Source: Pseudonocardia oroxyli (GTDB lineage Bacteria > Actinomycetota > Actinomycetes > Mycobacteriales > Pseudonocardiaceae). Taken from it: a stretch of 64,000 nt of DNA. The notes below the pieces were generated by a model that saw only the letters and a list, made by a program, of their open reading frames with translations, was not told the origin of the DNA and made no database searches. A program made the position numbers and the translations under genes. Below, one piece after another: positions 54,944 through 63,644 of the stretch. The number at the start of each line of letters is the position of its first letter. The stretch's first letter is position 1. Location: contig NZ_FNBE01000011.1 of assembly GCF_900102195.1 (NCBI RefSeq), positions 163,788-227,787 on the forward strand. Reading direction: 5' to 3'.

Positions 54944-56690
54944 GGCGGCGCTTCTTCGCGGGCTTGCGGTCCTCGTCCCGGTGCGCGCGGGCGGTGGTGA
55001 GGAGCTCCTCGGCGTGGGCGCGGCCGGTGTCGGTGTCGTCCAGCCCGGCGAGCATGCGCGCCAGCTCGACGATCCGGTCGCTCTCGGGCAGCGTGCGCAC
55101 GCTGCTGCGGGTGACCCCCTCGCCCCGCCTCTTCTGCACCACGAGGTGGCGGTCGGCGTAGGCCGCGACCTGTGGGAGGTGGGTCACCACGATCACCTGG
55201 TGCCGCTGCGCGAGCCGCGCCAGCCTGCGCCCGATCTCCACCGCGGCGCGACCGCCCACCCCGGCGTCGACCTCGTCGAACACCATGGTGGGCACCGGGT
55301 CCGACCCGGCGAGCGCCACCTCCAGCGCCAGCATCACCCGGGAGAGCTCGCCGCCGGACGCACCCTTGTGCAGCGGCTGCGGCGGCGATCCTGGGTGCGG
55401 GACGAGCCGCAGCTCCACCTCGTCCACCCCGTCCGGTCCGGCGAAGAGCCGCTGCCCGCCCGTCTCGAGCAGGTCCCCGGCCTCGCGGGGCAGGACCGAG
55501 ACGAACAGCTCCGCGTCCTTCATCGCGAGCCCCCCGAGCTCGGCGGTGGTGTCCGCGGCCAGCCGGGCGGCCGCCTCCGTGCGCGCGGCGGTGATCTCCG
55601 CGGCGTGCCCGGCGAGGTCCGCCGCGAGGGCGTCCCGGCGGGCGGTGAGGGCGGCGAGCGCCTCGTCCGAGGTGTCCAGCCCGTCCAGTCGGCGCGCGGC
55701 CTGGGCCGCCCACTCCAGCACCCCGTCCACGTCCGCCGCGTACTTCCTGGTCAGCGCCTTGAGCTCGGCCTGCCGGGACAGGACCTCGCCGAGCCGCTCG
55801 GGGTCCGCGTCCAGCCGGTCGAGGTAGCCGGTCAGCTCCCCCGCCACGTCGGTGAGGATCGCCAGCGCCTCGTCCAGCCGGGCATCGTGCGCGGTCAGCT
55901 CCGGATCGCCGGAGGCCTGCAGCCGGTTGCGGGCCTCCCCGACGAGCCCGACGGCGCCGGGGGTCTCCCCGTCGTCCGAGCCGCCGAGCAGGCCGTGCGC
56001 CAGCCCCGCGGCCTCGCGCAGGTCGTCCGCCGCCGCGAGCCGCCGCGCCTCCTCGACCAGCACCCGGTCCTCGCCCGGCTGCGGCGCGACGGCCTCGATC
56101 TCGGCCAGCCCGTGGCGCAGCATGTCGGCCTCCTGGGCGAGCCGCCGCGCCCCGTCCCGCCGCTCGACGATCTCCGCGCCGACCGCCTGCCACTCGGCCC
56201 GGGTCTCCCGGTAGGCGACCAGCGGCTTGCCCACCGCGTCTCCCGCGAAACGGTCCAGCAGCGCACGCTGGTCCGCCGATCGGAGCAGGCGGAGCTGGTC
56301 GTTCTGGCCGTGGACGGCGAGGGAGGCCTCCGCCAGCCTGCCCAGCACCCCGATCGGCACGGACCGCCCGCCGAGGTGCGCACGGGACCGCCCGTCGGCC
56401 GACACGGTGCGGACCGCGATCAGCGTGCCGTCCTCGTCCGCCTCGGCGCCGACCTCCTCGGCCAGCTCCAACGCCCCGGGCCCGGCCTCGGCGAAGACCC
56501 CCTCGACCACGGCCTTGGCCCCCGAGACCCGCGAGGCCTCGGCCCGGCCGCCGCCGAGCAGCGACAGACCGGTGACCACCATCGTCTTGCCCGCACCGGT
56601 CTCGCCCGTGAGCACGGTGAGGCCCGGATCCAGCTCCAGCGTGGCGTCCTCGATCACGCCGAGGCCCTGGATGCGCATCTCGGCCAGCAT
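54936..56690 (-). CDS. recN: DNA repair protein RecN
   Basis: 584 residues. SMC-like ATPase: Walker A LTVLTGETGAGKTMVVTGLS, a long coiled coil, signature GASGGELSRVMLALEVAL, Walker B VFDEVDAGVGG, and the His-switch VVTHLPQVAAYADRHLVV. It acts early in double-strand-break repair. ATG 56690 is preceded by TATCGT with 7 nt between, indicating leaderless transcription; GTG 56699 is the alternative. A LexA box lies upstream. Matches Rv1696. Confidence 0.96.
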   Translation of the reverse strand: MLAEMRIQGLGVIEDATLELDPGLTVLTGETGAGKTMVVTGLSLLGGGRAEASRVSGAKAVVEGVFAEAGPGALELAEEVGAEADEDGTLIAVRTVSADGRSRAHLGGRSVPIGVLGRLAEASLAVHGQNDQLRLLRSADQRALLDRFAGDAVGKPLVAYRETRAEWQAVGAEIVERRDGARRLAQEADMLRHGLAEIEAVAPQPGEDRVLVEEARRLAAADDLREAAGLAHGLLGGSDDGETPGAVGLVGEARNRLQASGDPELTAHDARLDEALAILTDVAGELTGYLDRLDADPERLGEVLSRQAELKALTRKYAADVDGVLEWAAQAARRLDGLDTSDEALAALTARRDALAADLAGHAAEITAARTEAAARLAADTTAELGGLAMKDAELFVSVLPREAGDLLETGGQRLFAGPDGVDEVELRLVPHPGSPPQPLHKGASGGELSRVMLALEVALAGSDPVPTMVFDEVDAGVGGRAAVEIGRRLARLAQRHQVIVVTHLPQVAAYADRHLVVQKRRGEGVTRSSVRTLPESDRIVELARMLAGLDDTDTGRAHAEELLTTARAHRDEDRKPAKKRRRA

Positions 56691-56697
56691 GGGCCGC

Positions 56698-56703
56698 ACG
56701 ATA
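56698..56703 (-). promoter_or_regulatory. -10 box TATCGT of recN
   Basis: TATCGT on the minus strand 7 nt before ATG 56690. Confidence 0.5.
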
Positions 56704-56758
56704 CGGCGCCCGCCCGACAGATCCGACGCCGCCGCGCCGCCCCTGTGGACACGAGAGC

Positions 56759-56772
56759 CGAACGGCTGTTCG
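56759..56772. promoter_or_regulatory. SOS (LexA) box upstream of recN
   Basis: CGAACGGCTGTTCG fits the actinobacterial/Gram-positive LexA consensus CGAAC-N4-GTTCG perfectly. It lies in the 100-bp gap between nadK and recN, about 70 nt before the recN start. Confidence 0.8.
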
Positions 56773-56790
56773 AGTGCGGTCAGTGTCCTC

Positions 56791-57702
56791 TCAGCTGTCG
56801 TCCGGCTCCCCGCGCCAGCCGCGGACGGGGAGGTCGAACTTGCGCACGAGCCGGTCGGCGAAGGGCTGGCCGTCGAGCCGCATCATCCGCACGGGCTCGA
56901 CGCCCCGGGTGATCTCCACCCGGGCGCCGGGCGGCACGTCGATGATCCGGCGGCCGTCGCAGTCGAGGACCGCGGGCGGGCCGGTCGCGTCGATCTCGAT
57001 CGCGACCTCGCTGGTCGGGGACACGACGAGCGGCCGCGCGAACAGGGCGTGCGCGTTCGACGGGACGACGAGCATCGCCTCGACCTGCGGCCAGATCAGC
57101 GGGCCGCCCGCGGAGAAGGCGTAGGCGGTGGAGCCGGTGGGCGTCGAGCAGATCACGCCGTCGCAGCCGAAGCCGGACACCGGGCGGCCGTCGATCTCCA
57201 GCATCACCTCCAGGATCCGCTCGCGGGTGCTCTTCTCCACGCAGGCCTCGTTCAGCGCCCAGGTGCGGTCCAGCGTGCGGCCGTGGTGGCGGACCACGGC
57301 GTCCACCGTCATCCGCTCCTCGACCTGGTACTTCCCGGCGGCGACGGCATCGAGCGCCTCGCCGAGGGACTCCTGCTCGGCCTCGGCGAGGAACCCCACG
57401 CGGCCGAGGTTCACCCCCAGCAGCGGCACCTTGGCGGGGCGGGCGAGGTCGGCGGCGCGCAGCAGGGTGCCGTCGCCGCCGAGGACGATCACGGCCTCGG
57501 TCTCCGCCGCGCAGGCGGGCGACCCGTCGACGACGACCGGGCGCAGCTCGGGCGGCAGGTCGTGGCCGTTCTGCACCTCGGCCCACTCGTCGGCGAGCAC
57601 CCGCAGCCGGATGCCCGAGGCCGCCAACCGCTCCGCGACCCGGGCGGCGACCCGCCGGTTCGTGGCGCGCCCGGCGTGCAGCACGACCAGGACCTCTCTC
57701 AT
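56791..57702 (-). CDS. nadK: NAD kinase
   Basis: 303 residues. VLGGDGTLLRAADLARPAKV, GVNLGRVGFLAEAEQESLG, EACVEKSTRERILEVMLEID, STPTGSTAYAFSAGGPLIWP. It phosphorylates NAD to NADP. ATG 57702 overlaps the tlyA stop (ATGA). Matches Rv1695. Confidence 0.96.
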   Translation of the reverse strand: MREVLVVLHAGRATNRRVAARVAERLAASGIRLRVLADEWAEVQNGHDLPPELRPVVVDGSPACAAETEAVIVLGGDGTLLRAADLARPAKVPLLGVNLGRVGFLAEAEQESLGEALDAVAAGKYQVEERMTVDAVVRHHGRTLDRTWALNEACVEKSTRERILEVMLEIDGRPVSGFGCDGVICSTPTGSTAYAFSAGGPLIWPQVEAMLVVPSNAHALFARPLVVSPTSEVAIEIDATGPPAVLDCDGRRIIDVPPGARVEITRGVEPVRMMRLDGQPFADRLVRKFDLPVRGWRGEPDDS

Positions 57703-58484
57703 GCCGGCCCCTCCTCGACGGCGGTGGCCAGCGGGCCGTCGCCGACGTCCTCCCCGGTGCCGAGCCGCAGGAAGAACTCGACGTTGCCGGACGGGCCGGG
57801 CAGCGGGCTCGCGACGGCACCCAGCACGGCCAGCCCGAGCGCGCGGGCGGCCTGCGCGACCTCGGTCAGCGCGGCGAGCCGCAGCGCCGGGTCCCGCACC
57901 ACTCCCCCGGACCCCAGCCGCTCCTTCCCCACCTCGAACTGCGGTTTCACCATCGGCAGGATGGTCCCGGCGGTGCACGCGGCCAGCGCGGGCAACACCG
58001 TGCGCAGCGAGATGAACGACAGGTCGGCGACGGTCAGGTCGACGGTCCCGCCGATCTGCGCGGGCTCCAGCGCGCGGACGTTCGTGCGGTCGTGGACGCG
58101 CACCCGCTCGTCGGACCGCAGGCGCCAGACCAACTGCCCATACCCGACGTCCGCCGCCACGACCTCCCGGGCCCCGCGGCTGAGCAGGACGTCGGTGAAC
58201 CCCCCGGTGGAGGCGCCGGCGTCGAGACAGCGCAGGCCCGCGGGGTCGACCCCGAACGCGTCGAGCGCGCCGATCAGCTTGTGGGCGCCGCGCGAGGCCC
58301 ACTCGGGCTCGTCGTTCTCGGCCACGACGACCGGGGCGCTGCGCTCGACCTGGGACGCGGGCTTCTGCGCGGGCATGCCGTTCACGGTCACCCGACCGGC
58401 GCCGATGAGCTCGGCGGCGTGCTGTCGGGAGCGGGCCAGCTTGCGACGCACGAGCTCCGCGTCGAGCCGGGAACGCGTGGTCAC
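57699..58484 (-). CDS. tlyA: 16S/23S rRNA 2'-O-methyltransferase TlyA
   Basis: 261 residues: an S4 domain (RLDAELVRRKLARSRQHAAE), then the FtsJ-like methyltransferase domain with the SAM site CLDAGASTGGFTDVLLSRGA, VAADVGYGQLVWRLRSDERV, DLTVADLSFISLRTVLPAL and ILPMVKPQFEVGKERLGSGG. TlyA methylates C1409 of 16S and C1920 of 23S rRNA, needed for capreomycin sensitivity. GTG 58484 overlaps the small upstream gene (GTGA). Confidence 0.95.
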   Translation of the reverse strand: MTTRSRLDAELVRRKLARSRQHAAELIGAGRVTVNGMPAQKPASQVERSAPVVVAENDEPEWASRGAHKLIGALDAFGVDPAGLRCLDAGASTGGFTDVLLSRGAREVVAADVGYGQLVWRLRSDERVRVHDRTNVRALEPAQIGGTVDLTVADLSFISLRTVLPALAACTAGTILPMVKPQFEVGKERLGSGGVVRDPALRLAALTEVAQAARALGLAVLGAVASPLPGPSGNVEFFLRLGTGEDVGDGPLATAVEEGPA

Positions 58485-58666
58485 GAGCCCGCGGCGAGGG
58501 CCGCGCCGAGCGCGGCGTGCACCCGCTCGAACGCCGCGACGTGCTCGGACGCGGGCCGCTCGGCCACCTCGTCCAGCGCGGCCAGGGCGCTGTCGACCTC
58601 GGCGCGCACCGCCTCGAGCGGGCGGGCGGCGGGCGGCCGGGGGTCGCCGGGGACCGGAGCGTTCAT
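58481..58666 (-). CDS. Small conserved protein between HAD phosphatase and tlyA (Rv1693-like)
   Basis: 61 residues: MNAPVPGDPRPPAARPLEAV and then an amphipathic helical part (AEVDSALAALDEVAERPASE, HVAAFERVHAALGAALA). Position between the HAD gene and tlyA is the same as the small hypothetical Rv1693. A TAGCCT box 7 nt before ATG 58666 makes this the leaderless first gene of the tlyA-nadK transcript. No known function. Confidence 0.8.
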   Translation of the reverse strand: MNAPVPGDPRPPAARPLEAVRAEVDSALAALDEVAERPASEHVAAFERVHAALGAALAAGS

Positions 58667-58673
58667 CGTCGCC

Positions 58674-58679
58674 AGGCTA
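58674..58679 (-). promoter_or_regulatory. -10 box TAGCCT of the small gene-tlyA-nadK transcript
   Basis: TAGCCT on the minus strand, 7 nt before ATG 58666. Confidence 0.5.
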
Positions 58680-58739
58680 AGCCATGCCCGGCCGATCTTC
58701 ACCACCGCTCTCGGGCCGGCCACGCGGTGATCCACTCGT

Positions 58740-58778
58740 CGGGAGGAGGACGGTCGATCTCCGACCGCCCCGCTCCCG
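58740..58778 (-). terminator. Nested hairpin after the HAD phosphatase gene
   Basis: CGGTCG-ATCTC-CGACCG (58751-58767) nested in CGGGAG (58740-58745) and CTCCCG (58773-58778). No T-tract, but a stable stem about 20 nt after the HAD stop and before the next promoter. Confidence 0.45.
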
Positions 58779-58799
58779 AGACGGGGATCATGGGCTCGG

Positions 58800-59738
58800 T
58801 CAGCCGAGGCCCAGGGCCTCGAGGGCGTGGACGGCCTGGTCGCCGTCCGCCCGGACGTCCGGGCCCGACCCCGCGGCCAGCAGGGCACGCAGCGCGGCCA
58901 CCGGGGAGCCCTCGCCGCTCAGCACGCCGTCGGACACCCGCCATCCCTCGGGACCGGGGTCCTCGCTCAGCACGCCGAGATCGGCGCCGATGTAGGTCGG
59001 CCGCTGCCGCTCGGGGGCCTCGAGCACGTCGCGGGGGGTGGAGACGCCGGTGAGCACCAGCAGCGTCGGCAGGCCCGCGGCGTTGCCGCCCTCGATGTCG
59101 GTGTCCAGGCGGTCCCCCACGACCAGGGACCGCTCCCCGTCCCGGTGGGCCTGCAGGATCAGCGCGGGCGCGGGCTTGCCCGCGACCTGCGGGTCCATCC
59201 CGGTCGCGGTCTGCACCACCCGGACCATGGACCCGTTCCCGGGCATGGGGCCGCGCTCGGTCGGCAGCGTCGGGTCGACGTTCGTGGCGACCCAGACCGC
59301 CCCGTTGCGGATGGCGAGGGTGGCCTCGGCGAGCTGGCGCCACCCGGTGTCCGGGGAGTGGCCGTGGACCACCGCGACCGCACCGGCCGCCTCGCGCACG
59401 GGAGTCAGGCCGCGCAGCGCCACCTCGTCGGCGAGCGCATCGGTGCCCAGGACCAGGACCTTCGCCCCGGCGGGCAGCTGCGCGGCGAGCATCGCCGCAC
59501 CCGCCTGCGAGCTGGTCCGGACGTCCTCGGTCGTCGCCGGGTACCCCAGCTCGACGAGGTGCGCCGCGACGTCCGCCGGACGCCGCGACGCGTTGTTGGT
59601 GACGTACGCGGTCCGCACACCGCGCTCCGCGGCGGCCCGGACGGCGGCGACCGCGCCCGGCACCGCCTCCTTGCCCGCGTAAAGGGTGCCGTCGAGATCG
59701 GCGAGGAGGGCGTCGAACCGGGAGAGGAGGTCGCTCAC
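58800..59738 (-). CDS. HAD-superfamily hydrolase, IIA (NagD/phosphoglycolate phosphatase-like)
   Basis: 312 residues. Motif I FDALLADLDGTLYAGKEAVP, motif II YVTNNASRRPADVAAHL, and motif IV GDRLDTDIEGGNAAGLPTLL, with the type-IIA cap between motifs II and III (GKPAPALILQAH). Likely a small-molecule phosphatase in the cytoplasm. GTG 59738 overlaps the stop of the TPR protein gene (GTGA). Matches Rv1692. Confidence 0.93.
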   Translation of the reverse strand: MSDLLSRFDALLADLDGTLYAGKEAVPGAVAAVRAAAERGVRTAYVTNNASRRPADVAAHLVELGYPATTEDVRTSSQAGAAMLAAQLPAGAKVLVLGTDALADEVALRGLTPVREAAGAVAVVHGHSPDTGWRQLAEATLAIRNGAVWVATNVDPTLPTERGPMPGNGSMVRVVQTATGMDPQVAGKPAPALILQAHRDGERSLVVGDRLDTDIEGGNAAGLPTLLVLTGVSTPRDVLEAPERQRPTYIGADLGVLSEDPGPEGWRVSDGVLSGEGSPVAALRALLAAGSGPDVRADGDQAVHALEALGLG

Positions 59739-62700
59739 GACTCCCGATTCTGCCCCTCGGGGGAAGGCCAGGTGTCGACGGCGGGCAGCGGGTCGCCGTC
59801 CTCGTCCGCCGCGCCGTCCGTCCCGCTCGCGGAGGGGGCGGGCGGCTCGGTCGGGTCGGGCTCGGTCGGGTCGGGCTCGGTCGGGTCGGAGACCGGACCG
59901 TCGTCGGAGCCGGCTTGGCCGGATGTGGGCTCGGCGGGCACGGTCGCGTCGGTCGTGACCTCGTCGGAGACGGTCGCGTCGGACACGGGCCCGTCGGTCG
60001 TGACCTCGTCGGACACGGCCCCGGCGGAGGGCGCCTCATCGGACACAGCCTCGTCGAAGACGGCCCCGGCGGGCGCCGCGTCGCCGGAGCGCACCTCGCC
60101 CGAGACCGCGTCGTCGGAAGCGGGCTCGTCGGAAGCGGGCCCGTCGGAAGCGGGCCCGTCGGAAGCGGGCCCGTCGGAAGCGGGCCCGTCGGAAGCGGGC
60201 CCGTCGGAGACGCTGGGACCGGCGGCGGTCGTCGTGGTCCCGTTCGCGGCCCGTGCCGGTTCGGCCGGCTCGGCCCCGTCCGCCCCGTCGTCCTCGTAGA
60301 CGTCGCCGATGTCGAAGCCGTCCTCGTCGAGGGACTCGCCGGTCAGCTCGGCCAGCCGCTCGCGGGCGTCGGTCTCCACCTCGACGTCCGCGTCGACGGC
60401 GTGGGCGAACCACTGCACGGCGTCGGACTCGCGGCCCGCGGCGAGCAGGTTGTCCGCGTAGGCGTAGAACAGCCGCGCGCTCCACGGATCCCGCTTCTTC
60501 GGGTCCAGGTCCGCCCCCTGCAACCCGACGACCGCGGCGTCGGTCTCGCCGAGGTCCCGCCGGGCCCCGGCCGCGACGATCGCGAGCTCGACCCGCTCCG
60601 CGTGCTCGAGCTCCTTCGCCTCCGGGCTGCGCGCCAGGTCCAGCGCGCGCTCCGGCCGCCCGAGCGCCCGCTCGATGTCGGCCATCACCGCCAGGTGCCC
60701 CGGCCCGCCCCCCATGCGACGGGCCGCGCGCAGCTCACCGAGCGCCTCGGTCCACTCCCCCGCGTGGTAGGCGGCGATCCCGGCCGCCTCGCGGACGAGC
60801 GCGATCCGAGACGCCCGCTTGCGGGCGAACCGGGCGTGCTCGAGCGCCTGCTCCGGGTCGGAGTCGACGAGCATCCCGGCAGCCACGAGGTGCAGCGCCA
60901 CGGTGTCCGCCGTGTCCTTCTGCAGACCACGCAGGTCACGCCGGACGTCCCCGTCGAGCGCGGACGCCCGCACCCCCTCCGGCAGATCGGGCTCGGCCAT
61001 GTACGGGGTCGACACCCCTTCGGCGGCGCCGGCCGAACGCCGGGGCCGGTCGTCCCGTGCCGGTCGGGCGCCCCGCCGGTCGTCCCGTCGTCCCCGGTCA
61101 CCGCCGCGCGGGCGGTCGTCCCGGCGCGGACGGTCGTCGCGACGGTCCCGGCGCGGGTACTCCTGCCGCCACTCGCGGTCCCGGTCGCGCACCGGGGCCT
61201 GCTCGGGCGGCGCGTCGGTCGTGCGCGCAGGACGGGCGTCGTCCCCGGTGCCCCGGGCGTCTTCGGCGGCGGCACGGCCGTCGTCGAAGGTCGGGGTCAG
61301 GCTCTCGGTGCCCGCGACCTGCTCCGCCGCGCGGCCGCCATCGGTCTCGGCCGGGGTGTCGGTCGGGGATGCGGCCGCAGCGGGCTCGGACGCCGCGGCG
61401 GTGTCGACGGTGGAGGCGTGATCGGTCGGGGAGCCGGCGCTCTCCCGGTCGGACGCGGGCAGGGCATCGCCGGTGACGGCCGCGCTGCTCGGGCGCTCGT
61501 CCGTCTCTCGGATGGCCGGGCGGTCGTCCCTGTCCCGGGTGGCCGGGCGGTCGTCCCTGTCCCGAGTGACCGGGCGGCCGTCCGCGGACGCGGCGCGGTC
61601 GTCGCCGAACCGGCGGTCACGGTCGTTCCGGTCACGGTCGTCACGGCCGCGGTCGTCGTCGCCGCGGTAGTCGGCGCGGTAGTCGGCGCGGTAGTCGGCG
61701 CGGGCACCCCGGTCGGCGCCGTAGCCCGCGCGGTCCCGGTCGCCCCGGTAGCCGCCGCGCTGACCACGATCGTCGCGGTCACCGGACGAGCCCCCGCGGT
61801 AGCCGGAGTCGCGATCGCCGCGGTACCCGCCACGGGAGGCGTCGGACCTGCGGTCACCACGCGAGTCGCCGCCGGCGCGGTCACCGCGGGCGGTGTCGCT
61901 GCCACGGTAGCCGCGCGAGTCGCCGTCCCGCTCACCGCGCGAATCGCTCCCGCGGTAGCCACGGGAGCCGTTCTCGCGGTCACCACGCGAGTCGCTGCCC
62001 CGGTAGCCACGGGAGTCGCTGCCGCCGCGGTAGCCGCCGGTCGCGCGGTCACCACGCGAGTCGTTTCCGCGGTGGCCGCCGGAGCTGCTCCCGCGGTCCC
62101 CGCGCGAGGTGTCGTTGCCGCGATACCCGTGGGAGTCGTTGCCCCGGTCACCGCGTGAGTCAGTGCCGCGGTAGCCGCCCGAACCGCTGCTCCCGCGATC
62201 AGTGCGGGCACCGCCGTTGCCCCGGTAGCCGCGGGAATCGTCGTCACCGCGGTAGCTCCGGGCGCCGCTGTTCCCGCGGTATCCACGCGAGTCGTCGTTC
62301 CCGCGGTAGCCGCGCGAACCGTCGGTGCGGGAGTCGCGGTCACCCCGTGAGTCGTCGGTGCGCCGGTAGCCACGGGAGTCGTCGTCGCCGCGGACTCCGC
62401 GGTCGCTCCGCGCACCGTCATTGCCCCGATATCCGCGGGAATCGTCTCCACCGCGGTAGTTCCGCGACTCGCTGTGTCCGCGGTAGCCGCGCGAGTCGTC
62501 GTTCCCGCGGTAGCCCCGGGAATCACCGTTGCCCCGGTAGCCACCGGAGCTGCTGCCGCCGCGGTCGGTGCGCGCACCGTCGTTCCCGCGGTAGCCGCGC
62601 GAACCCCCTTCGCCGCGCTCACTACGGGAGTCGCTGCGGTAGCCGCCGCGGTCGTTGGAACCGTACCCACCGCGCGAGCCGTCGCGACCACGGTCACCGC

Positions 62701-63247
62701 CGCGGAAGTCGTCGCTGCGCGAGCCTCCACGGCTACCGCGATCGCCCTGGTAGCCGCCACTCCGAGCACCGCGGTCCTCGCGGGGGCCGCCGCCGGACGG
62801 ACGGTCGTCCCGGCGCGGACCACGCTCGTCGCGCCCGCCGGCGTCTCGGTAGCCACCTCGGTAGCCGCCGCGGTCGTCCCGCGCGCCGCCGCGAGCACGG
62901 TCGCCGGCGGGCCGGTCGTCCCGGCTGCCGCGGTAGCCGCCCTTGCGGTCGTCACGGTCGTCACGGCGGAATCCGCCGGAGCGGTCGTCCCGGCCCCGAC
63001 CACGCCGGTCGTCCTTGCCCCAGCGGTCGACGGGCACCTTTCCGCTCGGCTGGCTCCGCCCGCCCCGGGGCCGGTCGCCCCGATCGCGGTCGCCGGTGCC
63101 CCGGTCGCTGCGGTCGCGGTCCCGGTCGTTGCGGTCACCCCACCCGCTGCCGACGCGGCCACCCTGGCGGCGGTCGTCACGCCGGTCGAAGGTGCGCGGG
63201 CGGTCACGGCGGTCGCCGGAGCCCTGCTTGTCATCCCGATCAGTCAC
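59735..63247 (-). CDS. Giant Arg-Gly/Asp-rich disordered protein with C-terminal TPR-like domain
   Basis: 1170 residues from GTG 63247. Residues about 1-560 are low complexity, dominated by DR, RG, and repeats of DSRGYRGND-type units. A Pro/Ala/Thr linker follows. From about residue 750 (MAEPDLPEGVRASALDGDVR) comes a folded helical domain: HLVAAGMLVDSDPEQALEHA, AAYHAGEWTEALGELRAARR, WSARLFYAYADNLLAAGRES, the part equivalent to Rv1691. A third low-complexity tail of ASDGP and PTEPD repeats ends the protein. The start is uncertain: upstream GTGs in the same frame exist, and an internal ATG at 61000 would give only the TPR part plus the tail. Confidence 0.8.
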   Translation of the reverse strand: MTDRDDKQGSGDRRDRPRTFDRRDDRRQGGRVGSGWGDRNDRDRDRSDRGTGDRDRGDRPRGGRSQPSGKVPVDRWGKDDRRGRGRDDRSGGFRRDDRDDRKGGYRGSRDDRPAGDRARGGARDDRGGYRGGYRDAGGRDERGPRRDDRPSGGGPREDRGARSGGYQGDRGSRGGSRSDDFRGGDRGRDGSRGGYGSNDRGGYRSDSRSERGEGGSRGYRGNDGARTDRGGSSSGGYRGNGDSRGYRGNDDSRGYRGHSESRNYRGGDDSRGYRGNDGARSDRGVRGDDDSRGYRRTDDSRGDRDSRTDGSRGYRGNDDSRGYRGNSGARSYRGDDDSRGYRGNGGARTDRGSSGSGGYRGTDSRGDRGNDSHGYRGNDTSRGDRGSSSGGHRGNDSRGDRATGGYRGGSDSRGYRGSDSRGDRENGSRGYRGSDSRGERDGDSRGYRGSDTARGDRAGGDSRGDRRSDASRGGYRGDRDSGYRGGSSGDRDDRGQRGGYRGDRDRAGYGADRGARADYRADYRADYRGDDDRGRDDRDRNDRDRRFGDDRAASADGRPVTRDRDDRPATRDRDDRPAIRETDERPSSAAVTGDALPASDRESAGSPTDHASTVDTAAASEPAAAASPTDTPAETDGGRAAEQVAGTESLTPTFDDGRAAAEDARGTGDDARPARTTDAPPEQAPVRDRDREWRQEYPRRDRRDDRPRRDDRPRGGDRGRRDDRRGARPARDDRPRRSAGAAEGVSTPYMAEPDLPEGVRASALDGDVRRDLRGLQKDTADTVALHLVAAGMLVDSDPEQALEHARFARKRASRIALVREAAGIAAYHAGEWTEALGELRAARRMGGGPGHLAVMADIERALGRPERALDLARSPEAKELEHAERVELAIVAAGARRDLGETDAAVVGLQGADLDPKKRDPWSARLFYAYADNLLAAGRESDAVQWFAHAVDADVEVETDARERLAELTGESLDEDGFDIGDVYEDDGADGAEPAEPARAANGTTTTAAGPSVSDGPASDGPASDGPASDGPASDGPASDEPASDDAVSGEVRSGDAAPAGAVFDEAVSDEAPSAGAVSDEVTTDGPVSDATVSDEVTTDATVPAEPTSGQAGSDDGPVSDPTEPDPTEPDPTEPPAPSASGTDGAADEDGDPLPAVDTWPSPEGQNRES
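59845..59889. repeat. 15-nt tandem repeat, three units
   Basis: GCTCGGTCGGGTCGG three times, encoding PTEPD units near the C-terminus of the giant protein. Confidence 0.85.
60114..60203. repeat. 15-nt tandem repeat, six units
   Basis: TCGGAAGCGGGCCCG repeated six times (first unit with one change), encoding PASDG units. A likely site of copy-number slippage; unit length keeps the frame. Confidence 0.9.
61640..63100. repeat. Degenerate RG-repeat coding region
   Basis: Many imperfect copies of codons for SRGYRGNDDSRGYRG-type units, at about 24- to 45-nt periods. The repeats also keep several antisense frames open, which is why long spurious ORFs appear on both strands. Confidence 0.75.
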
Positions 63248-63325
63248 TGGAGATTCCGATTCCGTCGCGTCGCGGCCGTGCTCGGGCTTCTGTTGCACAG
63301 CCGCGATTCCAGCCTCGGAGAACAC

Positions 63326-63362
63326 AAAAAAGAGCGCCCCCACCTGCCTGGTGGGGACGCCC
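63326..63362 (-). terminator. Rho-independent terminator of the rRNA operon
   Basis: On the minus strand GCGTCCCCACC, loop AGGCA, GGTGGGGGCGC, two bases and six T. An 11-bp stem with a single G-U pair followed by a T-tract, directly after the 5S gene. The strongest terminator in the window. Confidence 0.9.
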
Positions 63363-63374
63363 TTCGATGTTTGA

Positions 63375-63492
63375 TGTCGGCGGCGACCTACTCTCCCACA
63401 CCCTGGCGAGTGCAGTACCATCGGCGCTGGAGGGCTTAGCTTCCGGGTTCGGGATGGGACCGGGCGTTCCCCCTCCGCCATGACCACCGACA
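63375..63492 (-). rRNA. rrf: 5S ribosomal RNA
   Basis: 118 nt. The minus strand contains the conserved 5S core GAACGCCCGGTCCCATCCCG, then AACCCGGAAGCTAAGCCC, and CGATGGTACTGCACTCGCC, with GGGTGTGGGAGAGTAGGTCG before the 3' end. The ends TGTCGG and CCGACA pair as helix I and were used to set the boundaries (uncertain by a few bases). Confidence 0.93.
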
Positions 63493-63644
63493 ACACTATC
63501 CAACTATTCCCACACCCCAACCCCCTCACCACACGGTGAAAAGGAATCGGGACCCGGGGTTTCGAACACCAACCGGACACTCCCCGGAACCGGGGAACGA
63601 GGTTGTGTGCTCAGGGTCACACAGTGGATGCGAACAACATGTTG
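63493..63644 (-). other. 23S-5S internal transcribed spacer
   Basis: About 150 nt without a gene. ACAACATGTTGT (63634-63645) is a perfect palindrome at the 23S 3' border, probably near a processing site. I saw no tRNA. Confidence 0.6.

Noticed and set aside
60114..60203. CRISPR-like array
   Set aside because: 15-nt units without spacers, in frame within a coding region; ordinary tandem repeat.
59915..62158. 747-residue plus-strand ORF of Val/Ala/Gly repeats
   Set aside because: Kept open by the repeat structure of the RG-rich gene on the other strand; no start signal.
61297..63234. 645-residue minus-strand ORF of Thr/Ala repeats
   Set aside because: Out-of-frame reading of the same RG-repeat coding region.
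63540..63600. tRNA-like TTCGAA stretch in the 23S-5S spacer
   Set aside because: No cloverleaf could be assembled around it.
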